The notes: generated by a model from the sequence alone, not told the origin. 64,000 nucleotides of DNA from CAZGTQ01 sp964528575 (GCA_964528575.1 CAZGTQ010000053.1:11157-75156), one strand, 5' to 3'. Positions 24,946 to 33,890 are shown, counted from the stretch's first letter. A program made the numbers and translations.

Positions 24946-26190
24946 ATGCACCGATGTTTCCCGCTCGCGGCGCCCGTCGTCGCGCTCCTGGCCCTGCCGG
25001 CGTTCGGCCAGGCGGACCCGCCCGAAGACGACGACCTCGTCCGCTGGTCCGACCTGCTCGGCACAGGCATCCGTTTCGATCTGTACGGCTTCGTGCGCGC
25101 GGACGCGCAGTACGCCGACTCGCGCTTCAACGACGTCCAGATCCCCGGGTTCGTGCAGTCCGAGGATCCGAGCGCGCCGGCGTCGGTCGGCGCCGAGGAC
25201 GACGACAGCGACTTCGCGCTGCACGCGCGCCTGACGCGCTTCGGCGTGAACTTCAGCGGCCCCGAGATCGACGGGCTGGGCAACCCGGAAGCGACCGCCA
25301 ACGTCGAGATCGACTTCTACAACATCGGCCTCACGGGCGAGAGCGACTCGCGCTCGGCGATCCGCATGCGCAAGGCGTTCGTGCACCTCGACTGGGGGCA
25401 CTGGGCGCTGCTCGCCGGCCAGACGTGGGACGTCATCTCGCCGCTCTTCCCGGCGGTGAACCACGACCTCGTCATGTGGGGCGCGGGCAACCTGGGCGAT
25501 CGGCGGCCGCAGCTCAACGTCGAGTACGAGAGCGCGATGGGCGCGGGCAAGCTCAGCGCCGTCGCGGGGCTGGGCCTGAGCGGCGCGGTCGCCGGCACGA
25601 CCGTCGAGGGCGGCTTGCGCAGCGGCGAGAACTCCGGCGCGCCGATGGTGCACGCGCGGATCGGGTACAGCGGCAAGACCGACGCGGGCGGGGCGTACCA
25701 GCTCGGCGTCTGGGGGCACGTGTCGGAGGAGGACTACGACGCGATCCCCGGCGACGCGGACACGAGCGACCAGAGCTACGACTCGTCCTCGATCGGCATC
25801 GACGTGCGCGTTCCCGTCGTGTCGAACCGCGTCTGGCTCCTGGGCGAGTACTGGATGGGCGAGAACCTCGACGACGTCCGCGGCGGCATCTTCCAGGGCG
25901 TCAACCCGGTGTCGGGGGCGGAGATCGAGTCCGAGGGCGGCTGGATCGAGGTCGGCGCCCAGGCGACCGACCACATGTCGCTGCACGCGGGCTTCGCGTA
26001 CGACGACCCGGAGGACGACGACCTGTTCACGAACGCGCGCTCGAAGAACGAGGTCGCCTACGTCGCCGCGCGGTGGCGCTACGACGCGCTGATGTTCGGG
26101 CTCGAGTACCTGAGCTGGGAGACCGAGTACGTCGACCTCGAGGAGGGCGACGCGAACCGGGTCCAGGCCTTCCTCGCCTACTACTTCTAG
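24946..26190 (+). CDS. Outer-membrane beta-barrel porin
   Basis: 414 residues from ATG 24946, with GAGGA eight bases upstream and a signal peptide (PVVALLALPAFGQ). The mature protein alternates polar and hydrophobic residues in strands typical of a barrel: IRFDLYGFVRADAQYADSRF, LTRFGVNFSGPEI, KAFVHLDWGHWALLAGQTWD, VWLLGEYWMGENL and EVAYVAARWRYDALMFGLEY. It ends in FLAYYF, a terminal aromatic as recognised by the Bam machinery. The GFVRADAQYADSR start resembles DcaP-like or planctomycete porins. Strongly acidic loops (EDDDSDF, DDPEDDDLF) may favour cation passage (inference). Sixteen bases later the transglutaminase-like lipoprotein begins. Confidence 0.83.
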   Translation: MHRCFPLAAPVVALLALPAFGQADPPEDDDLVRWSDLLGTGIRFDLYGFVRADAQYADSRFNDVQIPGFVQSEDPSAPASVGAEDDDSDFALHARLTRFGVNFSGPEIDGLGNPEATANVEIDFYNIGLTGESDSRSAIRMRKAFVHLDWGHWALLAGQTWDVISPLFPAVNHDLVMWGAGNLGDRRPQLNVEYESAMGAGKLSAVAGLGLSGAVAGTTVEGGLRSGENSGAPMVHARIGYSGKTDAGGAYQLGVWGHVSEEDYDAIPGDADTSDQSYDSSSIGIDVRVPVVSNRVWLLGEYWMGENLDDVRGGIFQGVNPVSGAEIESEGGWIEVGAQATDHMSLHAGFAYDDPEDDDLFTNARSKNEVAYVAARWRYDALMFGLEYLSWETEYVDLEEGDANRVQAFLAYYF

Positions 26191-26206
26191 TTCTAGGAGG
26201 CACGTC

Positions 26207-27298
26207 ATGACGAAACGAAACGTCCCGTTGCTCGCGCTCGTCGGAGCGCTCGCGTCCTGTGCCTCGTCCGGCGGCGGCGAGGTGCGCACGTTCGCGGTCG
26301 AGAACCGCTACGAGCTCGACGTCCCGCCCGGCGCGAGACACGTGCGCGCCTGGTTCGCCCTGCCCGACGACCACGAGCCGCTCCAGGAGGTCGACGACCT
26401 CGCGATCACGATCGAGCCGGAGCTCGCCGGCGTCGCGACGCGCGAGGTGCGCGACCGCGAGGGCAACCGCTTCCTGTACATGGAGGCGAGCGGCGTCGCG
26501 GGTCAGAAGCTCACCGTCGCGACGAGCTTCGAGATCGAGCGGGAGGAGGCGCGCGTGAGCGTCGATCCCGCCGGCACGCGACCGCTGACCGCGGACGAGA
26601 CGCGTGAGATGGCCGCGCATCTCGCTCCGAACGCGCACGTCGTCATCGACGGCGACATCCGCGCGATCGCGCGGGAGGTCGTCGGCTCCGAGTCGAACCC
26701 GATCCGCCAGGCGCGGCTCGTGTACGACTGGGTCCTCGAGAACGTGACCTACTGGGTCAAGTTCCCCGACCGCATGAAGGCGTCTCCGGTGGGGAGCAGC
26801 GAGTACTGCCTCTCGTCGCGCACCGGAAACTGCACCGACTTCCACAGCCTGTACGCCGCCGTCGCGCGCGCGGCGGGCCTGCCGACGCGCATGATCTACG
26901 GCTCGTTCTTCAAGGGCCCGCTCGACGGCCAGGCCAAGGACCAGAGCTACCACTGCTGGATCGAGTTCTGGGCGCCCGAGGTCGGCTGGATCCCGCTCGA
27001 TGTCGCGATCGCCGACATCTTCGTCGACGACTTCACGATCGACGACGCGAACGCGGAGAAGGTCGCACTGACGGTCGCCGACGGTTACCACGGCCCCGAC
27101 GCGCACCTGGTCGAGTACTACTTCGGCAACCTCGACGCGCGTCGCGTGACGTGGAACCGCGGGCGCGACCTCGTGCTCGACCCGCCGGCCCGCGGCGGTC
27201 CGGTCAACGCTCTGCCCAAGGCGTACGTCGAGGTCGACGGCGTGCCGTTGGGCGAGTCGAGCGGCTGGAAGCGCACGCTGACGTTCCGCGAGCTGTGA
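26207..27298 (+). CDS. Transglutaminase-like lipoprotein
   Basis: 363 residues. A perfect AGGAGG precedes ATG 26207. The signal peptide ends in the lipobox LASC. Residues of about 30-130 are an N-terminal beta domain (VRAWFALPDDHEPLQEVDDL) typical of bacterial transglutaminase-like proteases. The catalytic core has Cys near 209 in TGNCTDFHSLYAAVARAAGL, His near 249 in SYHCWIEFW and Asp near 265 in WIPLDVAIAD, so the triad is complete. Such proteins cleave or crosslink peptides in the envelope. It sits between a porin and sulfur-carrier genes; its stop overlaps the next GTG, so it is part of the same operon even though its chemistry looks unrelated. Confidence 0.85.
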   Translation: MTKRNVPLLALVGALASCASSGGGEVRTFAVENRYELDVPPGARHVRAWFALPDDHEPLQEVDDLAITIEPELAGVATREVRDREGNRFLYMEASGVAGQKLTVATSFEIEREEARVSVDPAGTRPLTADETREMAAHLAPNAHVVIDGDIRAIAREVVGSESNPIRQARLVYDWVLENVTYWVKFPDRMKASPVGSSEYCLSSRTGNCTDFHSLYAAVARAAGLPTRMIYGSFFKGPLDGQAKDQSYHCWIEFWAPEVGWIPLDVAIADIFVDDFTIDDANAEKVALTVADGYHGPDAHLVEYYFGNLDARRVTWNRGRDLVLDPPARGGPVNALPKAYVEVDGVPLGESSGWKRTLTFREL

Positions 27299-27924
27299 GC
27301 CCCAACCCGCCTCACGGGGGGCGCGGTACGAGTCCGCGCCCCCGAGCCGAGGAAGTCGTCGCGTTCGTCGACGCCGTGGCGGACCGCGCCTGTGCGCGGT
27401 GCGCGCTCGCGCTCGTGGGGCACGACGCCGTGCTGAGCCTGTTGCTCGGCTTCCGCGAGGCGCCGCGCTGCGCGCGGTGCCTCGCCCAGGCGCACGGCGG
27501 CGAGCCGGACGACTTCCTGCGCCGCGCGGCGCGGAACGTGCGCCGGCTCGACTGCTACCGCGCCGGCTGGGCCCACGCCGACCGGCTGCTCGCCGCGGCG
27601 GGCCCCTGGCCCGAGGAGCGCATCCCCGCGGCGCTGCGGATGGACGCGCTCGAGCCCAGCGCACCGGACGCGGACGTGGAGGGCGGCGCCGAGGACTTCG
27701 CCGCCGCCCTCCATCGCTACGATGCGGGCGACGTCGGCTGCGGCGAGCTCGTCCTCGCGCTCCGCCGCCGGCTCGCCGCGCTCGCCCCGAACGACCTCTT
27801 GCACCTCACCGCGACCGACCTCGGCGCGCCCGAGGACCTGCCCGCGTGGTGCCGGTTGACCGGTCACCGGCTCGTGCGCGCGGAGCACCCCGAGTACCTG
27901 ATCGCCCGAAGGGAACAGCCATGA
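27295..27924 (+). CDS. Zinc-ribbon-like plus TusA-type sulfur carrier protein
   Basis: 209 residues from GTG 27295, overlapping the upstream stop (GTGA). The N-terminal part has CARC, then APRCARC about 40 residues later (two CxxC pairs, probably one metal site), and a helical DDFLRRAARNVRRLDCYRAG segment. The C-terminal ~75 residues have the TusA fold pattern: YDAGDVGCGELVLALRRRLA with the acceptor Cys, LLHLTATDLGAPEDLPAWCR and LTGHRLVRAE. Classical TusA has CPxP after the first Cys; here it is CGE, so the Cys is kept but the Pro lost. Sulfur carriage to a partner is inferred; the downstream DsrE and the second TusA domain are obvious partners. Confidence 0.72.
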   Translation: MSPNPPHGGRGTSPRPRAEEVVAFVDAVADRACARCALALVGHDAVLSLLLGFREAPRCARCLAQAHGGEPDDFLRRAARNVRRLDCYRAGWAHADRLLAAAGPWPEERIPAALRMDALEPSAPDADVEGGAEDFAAALHRYDAGDVGCGELVLALRRRLAALAPNDLLHLTATDLGAPEDLPAWCRLTGHRLVRAEHPEYLIARREQP

Positions 27925-28283
27925 ACAAGAAGTTCTGCGTCTCGCTCACGCACGCGAAGAACGACACCGACAAGGCGACCGTCGCGTTCGTCGTCGCGAA
28001 CGCCGCCGTCGGCTCGGACCAGGAGACGCTCGTCTTCCTCAGCACCGAAGGCGTGCGCCTGTCGGTCCAGGGTTACGCCGACGACGTGCACGAGGAAGGC
28101 TTCGCGCCGCTCGCGCAGCTCATGACGAACTTCGCCGAGGCCGGCGGGAAGATCTACGTGTGCGCGCCGTGCTTCAAGAAGCGCGGCCTCGACGAGACGA
28201 AGCTCATCGCCGGCGCGACCGTCGTCGGCGGCGCGAAGCTCGTCGAGTTCATGGCGGGCGGCGCGCCGAGCATCTCGTACTGA
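27921..28283 (+). CDS. DsrE-family protein
   Basis: 120 residues; the ATG overlaps the previous stop (ATGA). The fold pattern is that of DsrE/TusD-like sulfur-handling proteins: KATVAFVVANAAVGSDQETL, VFLSTEGVRLSVQGYADDV, LAQLMTNFAEAGGKIYVCAP with the conserved Cys of the DsrE active region (YVCAPCF), and IAGATVVGGAKLVEFM at the C-terminus. Two Cys in VCAPC could give persulfide transfer or a disulfide. DsrE proteins exchange sulfane sulfur with TusA partners in sulfur oxidation, tRNA thiolation or sulfur assimilation; the flanking TusA domains make such an exchange likely here. Confidence 0.85.
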   Translation: MNKKFCVSLTHAKNDTDKATVAFVVANAAVGSDQETLVFLSTEGVRLSVQGYADDVHEEGFAPLAQLMTNFAEAGGKIYVCAPCFKKRGLDETKLIAGATVVGGAKLVEFMAGGAPSISY

Positions 28284-28291
28284 GCAAGAGC

Positions 28292-29824
28292 GTGACGGCG
28301 CACCCGTACGCTCCCGACGAGAGCTTCGACGGCGGAAGCCTCGACTGCGGCAACGGGCTCCTGCTCCTGATCCGCAAGCACATCGACCCGCTGCTGCCGG
28401 GCCAGCTCCTCGAGATCCTCTCGTCGGAGCCGTCGGTCGCCGCGGACCTGCCGTCGTGGTGCCGGCTGACGGGCAACGAGCTCGTGTCCGAGCTCGCGCT
28501 CGACGGCCGGCGCAGCTTCCTCGTCGCGAAGGGCGCGTTCGAGCGCGCCCGCTCGGCCGCCCGCCCGGCCGCCCGGGCGCGCTCGCCCGAGCGCGAGCCG
28601 ATGCCGCTGACGCAGGCGCTCGCCCGCGTGGTCGTGCCGACCGAGCTGCCCGCGCCGGCGCCCGCGCCCGCCATCGAGCCGCTCTCGGTCATGGGCGTCG
28701 GGAGCTGGCCGCGGCCGCGCTGGATGCTCGCCGCGCTCCACGACCACGTCGAGGGCCGACTGTCGCGCGCGGAGTTCGACGCGACGGCGGACGACGCGGT
28801 GCGGCTCGCGATCGCGGCGCAGGAGCGCGCGGGCGTCGACGTCGTCACCGACGGCGAGCAGCGCCGCGACAGCTACGCGAGCTTCGTCGGCGGTCTGCTC
28901 GACAACTGCCAACTGATCCCGCTGACCGACCTCCTGCCGTACGTCGACGATCCCGCGGCGTTCGAGCGCGAGCTCGCGTCGCTCGACGTGCCCGCGCACC
29001 AGGTGCGCCACCCCGCGGTGTTCGGCCCGCTCGGCCGCAGCCGTCCGCTCGCCGTGCACGAGCTCGAGTTCGCCCAGAGCGTGACACGCCGGCCGGTCAA
29101 GGTCGCGCTGCCCGGCCCGTACCTGTTGACGCGCACGATGTGGATGGAGTGCATCTCCGACCGCGCGTATGCGACGCGCGCGCAGCTCGCCGACGACGTC
29201 GTGCGCGTGCTGCGCGAGGAGCTCTTCGGTCTGCTCGCCGCCGGGGCCGCGCTCGTGCAGCTCGACGAGCCCGTGCTGACCGAGGTCGCGTACGGCCGCA
29301 CGAGCGACAACCGCAGCTTCATGTGCGGCGCGCTCGGCGAGCGCGGGACGACCGCGGAGGAGCTCGCGTTCGCCACCGATCTGTTGACGCGCGTCGTCCG
29401 CGGGCTGCCCCGCGAGCGCCTCGCGCTGCACGTGTGCCGCGGGAACTGGACGCGCGACGAGAGCGTCGCGCTGGCGGGCGACTACACGCCGCTGCTGCCG
29501 CTGTTCGCGTCGGTGCCGGTCGGGACTCTCGTGCTCGAGCTGTGTACGCCGCGCGCGGGCGACGAGGCGGTGCTGGCCGCGCTCCCCGACGACCGGCGCA
29601 TCGGCGTCGGCGTCGTGAACCAGAAGCACGACCGCATCGAGACCGTCGACGAGATCGTCGGCAAGGCGCGCGAGGCGATCGATCTGTTCGGCGTCGAGCG
29701 CGTGCTGCTCAACCCCGACTGCGGGTTCGCGACGTTCGCCGACAGCCCGATCACCGCGAGCGACGTCGCCGAGCGCAAGCTCGCCGCCGCGGTCGAGGCG
29801 AGCCGCCGGCTGCGCGGCGGGTGA
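28292..29824 (+). CDS. TusA-like domain fused to a MetE-type (cobalamin-independent) methyltransferase
   Basis: About 510 residues from GTG 28292. Residues 1-75 are a TusA-like domain (SFDGGSLDCGNGLLLLIRKH, LPSWCRLTGNELVSEL) with the acceptor Cys kept. A Pro/Ala/Arg-rich linker at about 76-125 follows. The rest is a TIM barrel like the C-terminal half of MetE: MGVGSWPRP, AGVDVVTDGEQRRDSYASF, ALVQLDEPVLTEVAYG, the zinc ligands H and C in LHVCRGNW (about 380 and 382), VLELCTPRAG, and a last Cys in LLNPDCGFATF (about 476). So the metal site looks intact while the N-terminal half of classical MetE is absent. Sulfur delivered by the TusA domain to a methyl-transfer site is an attractive but untested idea. 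Confidence 0.8.
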   Translation: MTAHPYAPDESFDGGSLDCGNGLLLLIRKHIDPLLPGQLLEILSSEPSVAADLPSWCRLTGNELVSELALDGRRSFLVAKGAFERARSAARPAARARSPEREPMPLTQALARVVVPTELPAPAPAPAIEPLSVMGVGSWPRPRWMLAALHDHVEGRLSRAEFDATADDAVRLAIAAQERAGVDVVTDGEQRRDSYASFVGGLLDNCQLIPLTDLLPYVDDPAAFERELASLDVPAHQVRHPAVFGPLGRSRPLAVHELEFAQSVTRRPVKVALPGPYLLTRTMWMECISDRAYATRAQLADDVVRVLREELFGLLAAGAALVQLDEPVLTEVAYGRTSDNRSFMCGALGERGTTAEELAFATDLLTRVVRGLPRERLALHVCRGNWTRDESVALAGDYTPLLPLFASVPVGTLVLELCTPRAGDEAVLAALPDDRRIGVGVVNQKHDRIETVDEIVGKAREAIDLFGVERVLLNPDCGFATFADSPITASDVAERKLAAAVEASRRLRGG

Positions 29825-29889
29825 GCCCGTGGTAGCTTCGGAGGCGGCCCGCCATGCCATGTAGACCTTCGCAGCAGCAGGAGTCGACG

Positions 29890-30525
29890 ATGAAGCACGC
29901 TCTCGCCCTGGCAAGCCTCCTCGCGCTGTGCGCCCCCGCGGCGCACGCGCAGATCACGTTCACCGGTCGGATCGAGAAGGCGTTCCTCCCCTCGATCTGC
30001 CAGGAGGAGACGCACATCCTGGTCTGCAACGGCGCCAGGCTGAAGAGCTCGACGCTGAACCTCGACCCGTTCATCGGCTCGAACGTGAAGCTCTTCGCCG
30101 TCGCGCGCGGCGTGACGTGCACGATCTACGACGTGACGGCCGTCGGGCCGCCGACCGCGACGCTCGACTTCTGCGGCAACCCCGTTCCGGGCTGCCCCGT
30201 CCGCTTCCGCGTCGGCCCGTCCGGCGTGATCGGCCAGTACTGGCTCTTCATGTCGTTCGGCTCGGCGTTCCTCCCGCTCGGCACCACCGCGGGCACGCAG
30301 CTCATCGCGAACCCCGTGTTCCTGATCGCGATGGGACCGACGAGCGGTCCCCCCAACGACGTCGTCGACCTCGTCGTGCCGCCCGACCCCGTCTTCACCG
30401 GCCTCAGCCTGTGGTTCCAGGGCATCCGCCAGGACGTCGGCCCGATCGGCCCGCCCGAGCTGACGAACGCGATCTGCCTGACGATCCTCGGCCCCTCGCC
30501 GCCGTGCATCCAGCCGGGCTGCTGA
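29890..30525 (+). CDS. Small secreted protein with OB-like and terminal beta modules
   Basis: 211 residues from ATG 29890 (GGAG upstream), with a signal peptide ending APAAHAQ. Residues 20-90 have the strand order of a small OB-like barrel (ITFTGRIEKAFL, SSTLNLDPFIGSNVKLFAVA, TCTIYDVTAVG). The rest is the beta-sandwich module seen in other secreted proteins here, with LSLWFQGIRQDV and ELTNAICLTILG near the end. Several Cys pairs (SICQEE, LVCNGA, DFCGNPVPGC, PPCIQPGC) suggest extracytoplasmic disulfides. It is convergent with a lipoprotein gene only 9 bp away. The function is unknown. Confidence 0.68.
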   Translation: MKHALALASLLALCAPAAHAQITFTGRIEKAFLPSICQEETHILVCNGARLKSSTLNLDPFIGSNVKLFAVARGVTCTIYDVTAVGPPTATLDFCGNPVPGCPVRFRVGPSGVIGQYWLFMSFGSAFLPLGTTAGTQLIANPVFLIAMGPTSGPPNDVVDLVVPPDPVFTGLSLWFQGIRQDVGPIGPPELTNAICLTILGPSPPCIQPGC

Positions 30526-30534
30526 GCCCGGGGG

Positions 30535-31035
30535 CTACTCCTCGTCCGCGGCCTCGAGCAGCACGTCGAGCTCCCACGTCCAGCCCGGCCGCCGGTGCAG
30601 GCCGAGCGTCTCGACGTCGAGCCACGTGCTGTAGCTGCTCCCGGACGTGAACCCGCGGCCGAGCGGCATCTCGAGGTCGACCCAGCCGTCGACGCGCTCG
30701 CCGCTCGCGGGATCGACGATGCTCAGCACGACGCGCGGCGTCGGGAGCGTGCGAGCGGAGTCGTTGAAGAACGTGAGCTCCGCGCGCACGTACTCCCGGC
30801 CCGGCCAGCCGGCGAGCTCGAGCCGGCGCAGCACGACCGTCCCGCGGCCGGGGAAGTCGTAGCGGCGGGGGAGCTCGACCGCGCGCGCGAGGCGGGCGCG
30901 CTCGGCGTCGAGCTCGGCGACGCTGCGCTCGAAGCGGCGGGACCACGCGCCCAGGCGCGCGTCCTCGGAGCTCGCGCAGCCGGCGAGCGGGATGAGGAGG
31001 AGGATGAGGAGGAGCGAGAGGACGAGCCGGCTCAT
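30535..31035 (-). CDS. Small lipoprotein of unknown function
   Basis: 166 residues from ATG 31035. The N-terminus (SRLVLSLLLILLLIPLAGC) is a textbook lipoprotein signal with Cys at about 20. A coiled-coil-like helix follows (RRFERSVAELDAERARLARA), then a beta domain (TVVLRRLELAGWPGREYVRA, ELTFFNDSARTLPTPRVVLS, WTWELDVLLEAADEE). The later part has the balance of an immunoglobulin-like fold used for envelope proteins. I cannot assign a family. It is divergent from kinase 1, and the 65 bp between them must hold both promoters. Confidence 0.68.
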   Translation of the reverse strand: MSRLVLSLLLILLLIPLAGCASSEDARLGAWSRRFERSVAELDAERARLARAVELPRRYDFPGRGTVVLRRLELAGWPGREYVRAELTFFNDSARTLPTPRVVLSIVDPASGERVDGWVDLEMPLGRGFTSGSSYSTWLDVETLGLHRRPGWTWELDVLLEAADEE

Positions 31036-31100
31036 GGCGCATCGGACGCGCGACCGGTGCGCTCCTTCCCGCGCCGCGAGCGATTCGTCACGCTGGGCGC

Positions 31101-33797
31101 GTGACCGCCCCGGGAGCGAGCGGCGCGGCGGACCGCGCCAAGGACGTGTTCCTCGACGCGCTCGAGCGTGGCGCGGACGAGCGCGACGCGTTCGTCGGCG
31201 CCGCCTGCGCGGGCGACGCAGAGCTCGCGGCGCGCGTGCGCGCGCTGCTCGACGCCCACGGGCGCGCGAGCGGCGTGCTGCAAGGGACGCCGCCGCTGCC
31301 GTCACTGCCGCACCTGCCGGCGCGACCGGCGCAGGACGACGACGCGGCGCCGGGCGCCTCCGTCGGCTCCTACCGGCTCGTCCGCGAGCTCGGGGCCGGC
31401 GGCTTCGGGACGGTCTGGCTCGCCGAGCAGATCGAGCCGGTCCGCCGCGACGTCGCCGTCAAGGTGCTCAAGGCCGGCATGGACACCCGCGAGGTCGTCG
31501 CCCGCTTCGAGGCCGAGCGGCAGGCGCTCGCCCGCATGGACCACCCCGGCATCGCGCGGATCTTCGACGGCGGCTCGACCGAGCGCGGCCGGCCGTACTT
31601 CGCGATGGAGTACGTCGACGGCGAGCCGATCACCGACTACTGCGCGCGCCGGCGGCTCGGCGTGCGCGCGCGCGTCGAGCTGCTCGTCGCCGTGTGCCAT
31701 GCCGTGCAGCACGCGCACCAGAAGGGCGTCGTCCACCGCGACCTCAAGCCGTCGAACGTCCTCGTGTCGGAGACGACCGGCGCGCGCGCTCCCAAAGTGA
31801 TCGACTTCGGCATCGCGAAGGCGATCGAGGGGAGCCTGACCGGGCGCACGCTCGCGACGCGCGCCGGCCAGGCGATCGGGACGCCGAGCTACATGGCGCC
31901 CGAGCAGCTCACCGGCGAGGGCGACATCGACACGCGCGCGGACGTGTACGGCCTGGGGGCGCTCCTGTACGAGCTGCTGTGCGGCTCGCCGCCGCACGAG
32001 CTCGCGCCCGGCCTCGGCGGCGCCGCGCTGATGCGCTGGCAGATCGCGGAGGCCGAGCCGCGCCGGCCGAGCGCGCGCCTGGTGGCCAAGTCGCGCGCTG
32101 GGTCCTCGACGCCGCCGATCGCGCCGCGCGAAGTGCGCGGCGAGCTCGACTGGATCGCGATGCGCTGCCTGGAGAAGGACCGCGAGCGGCGCTACGACTC
32201 GGTCGCCGTGCTCGCGAACGACCTCGTGCGTTCGCTGCGCGGCGAGCCGGTGCTCGCGGGCCCGCCGACGCTGCGCTACCGCGCGTCGCGCTTCGCGCGG
32301 CGGCACGCGCGCTCGCTCGCGCTCGTCGTCGCGATCTTCGTCGGCCTCGTCGTCGCGCTCGCGCTGATCGAAGCCGAGGCGCGGCGTGCGCGGGAGGCGG
32401 AGCGCGAGTCGCGAGCGGAGCTCGCACGGGCCGACGCGGCCGCGGGCTTCCTCGAGGATCTCCTGATGAGCGTCGATCCCGCCGTCGCGCAGGGGCGCGA
32501 CGTGTCGGTGCTGCTGGCGATGCTCGCGCGCGCGGCCGCCCGCGTCGAGCAGGCGTCGCAGGGCCTGCCGGGGGTCGAGGCGCAGTTGCGGCGCATCGTC
32601 GGCGGCGCGTACTACGCGCTCGCGCGCTACGACGAGGCCGAGGAGCAACTCCGTCGCGCGCTCGAGCTGCGGCGCGAGACGCTCGGCGAGCGGCATCCGG
32701 ACACGCTCCGCTCGGCGGAGGAGTACGCGGGCGCTCTCGGCGTGCTCGGGCGCACGCCCGAGGCGCTCGAGCTGATGCACGCGACGGCCGCGACGCTGCG
32801 CGAGGAGGCGGGCGAGCGGGCGGAGTCGACGCTGCGCGTCCTCGCGCTCCTCGGCTCGCTGCTCGCGGAGACCGATCGGCCGGCCGAGGCTCTGCCGATC
32901 CTGCGCGCGGTGGAGGAAGCGCGGCTCGCGGAGCTCGGCCCCGACGACCCGGCGACGATCCTCGCGACGAACAACCTCGCGCAGGCGCTCGCGAACACGG
33001 GGGACCTCGCCGGCGCGCGCGAGCGCTACGAGCGCGCGCTCGAGTTCCAGCTCGAGACCGAGGGACGGCGCCACCCGCGCACGCTCGCGGCGATGAACAA
33101 CCTCGCGACGACGCTCGAGGCACTCGGCGAGAGCGAGCGCGCGCTCGAGACGCACGAGCGCATCCTCGAGGTGAAGCGCGAGGTGCTCCCGCCGGGCCAT
33201 CCGAGCCTGGTCATCGGGCTGAACAACCTCGCGAGCGCGTTCGAGCGCGCGGAGCGGCTCGAGGAGTCGGACGCGCTGCGCGACGAGGCGCTCGAGCAAG
33301 CGCGCACGCACCTGGGGCTCGAGAGCCGCTTCACGCTCACGGTGATGTTCAACAAGGCGCTCGGCCTGCTCCAGCGCGACCGGCCCGCCGAGGCGCGCGC
33401 GCTGCTCGAGGAGATGGTGGGTCCGGCCGCCGGCACGTTCGGCGAGGACGCGTCGATCCTGCACGCCGCGCGCAGCGCGCTCGCCCACGCGCTGCTGGCG
33501 ACGGGCGAGGCGCGTGCGGCCGAGCCGCTCGCGCGCGCGGCCCTCGCGGCCGCGCTGCGGCTGCACCCCGAAGGCCACGAGACGGTGGTGATCTTCCGCG
33601 CGCGTCTCGCGCTCGTGCTCGCGGGGCTCGGCGAGGGCGACCCGGAGCCGGCGCTGTCGGCCGCGCACACAGAGCTCGTCGCGGAGGGCCTGGTGGACCT
33701 CGCGCGCACCGTCGCCGCGGCGCTCGCGGAGCATTGCGCGGAGCGCGGGAACGACGCCGACGGCGCGCGCTGGCGCGCGGCATCGCTGGGGCGCTGA
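31101..33797 (+). CDS. Ser/Thr protein kinase with transmembrane helix and TPR array (kinase 1)
   Basis: 898 residues from GTG 31101. Residues 10-55 form the short helical N-domain (AKDVFLDALERGADERDAFV) common to planctomycete kinases found with ECF factors. The kinase domain at about 90-385 is complete: GAGGFG (98-103), VAVKVLK (Lys 121), VVHRDLKPSN (Asp 214), DFGIAK (Asp 235) and GTPSYMAPEQL. One transmembrane helix lies near 404-424 (SLALVVAIFVGLVVALAL), then a charged helix and tetratricopeptide repeats to the C-terminus with the kinesin-light-chain flavour (LRRALELRRETLGERHPDT). The TPRs should lie outside the membrane if the kinase is cytoplasmic. It has no PASTA or sensor domain. The substrate is unknown. 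Confidence 0.9.
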   Translation: MTAPGASGAADRAKDVFLDALERGADERDAFVGAACAGDAELAARVRALLDAHGRASGVLQGTPPLPSLPHLPARPAQDDDAAPGASVGSYRLVRELGAGGFGTVWLAEQIEPVRRDVAVKVLKAGMDTREVVARFEAERQALARMDHPGIARIFDGGSTERGRPYFAMEYVDGEPITDYCARRRLGVRARVELLVAVCHAVQHAHQKGVVHRDLKPSNVLVSETTGARAPKVIDFGIAKAIEGSLTGRTLATRAGQAIGTPSYMAPEQLTGEGDIDTRADVYGLGALLYELLCGSPPHELAPGLGGAALMRWQIAEAEPRRPSARLVAKSRAGSSTPPIAPREVRGELDWIAMRCLEKDRERRYDSVAVLANDLVRSLRGEPVLAGPPTLRYRASRFARRHARSLALVVAIFVGLVVALALIEAEARRAREAERESRAELARADAAAGFLEDLLMSVDPAVAQGRDVSVLLAMLARAAARVEQASQGLPGVEAQLRRIVGGAYYALARYDEAEEQLRRALELRRETLGERHPDTLRSAEEYAGALGVLGRTPEALELMHATAATLREEAGERAESTLRVLALLGSLLAETDRPAEALPILRAVEEARLAELGPDDPATILATNNLAQALANTGDLAGARERYERALEFQLETEGRRHPRTLAAMNNLATTLEALGESERALETHERILEVKREVLPPGHPSLVIGLNNLASAFERAERLEESDALRDEALEQARTHLGLESRFTLTVMFNKALGLLQRDRPAEARALLEEMVGPAAGTFGEDASILHAARSALAHALLATGEARAAEPLARAALAAALRLHPEGHETVVIFRARLALVLAGLGEGDPEPALSAAHTELVAEGLVDLARTVAAALAEHCAERGNDADGARWRAASLGR

Positions 33798-33800
33798 TTG

Positions 33801-33880
33801 GCTGGCGCGCTGAAGCGCGCGGTAGACGCTGGCGCGCTGAAGCGCGCGGTGACGCTGGCGCGCTGAAGCGCGCGGTAGTC
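33801..33880. repeat. Three tandem REP-like hairpin units between convergent genes
   Basis: Three near-identical 26-27 bp units (33801-33827, 33828-33853, 33854-33880) each read GCTGGCGCGCTGAAGCGCGC followed by GGTAGAC or a close variant. Within each, GCGCGC, a TGAA loop and GCGCGC form a perfect stem. A degenerate fourth copy may cover the kinase stop codon. The run fills nearly all the space between kinase 1 and the convergent hydrolase gene, so it probably ends or stabilises both transcripts. It may belong to a dispersed genomic repeat family. Confidence 0.75.
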
Positions 33881-33890
33881 GCGGGCGGGC

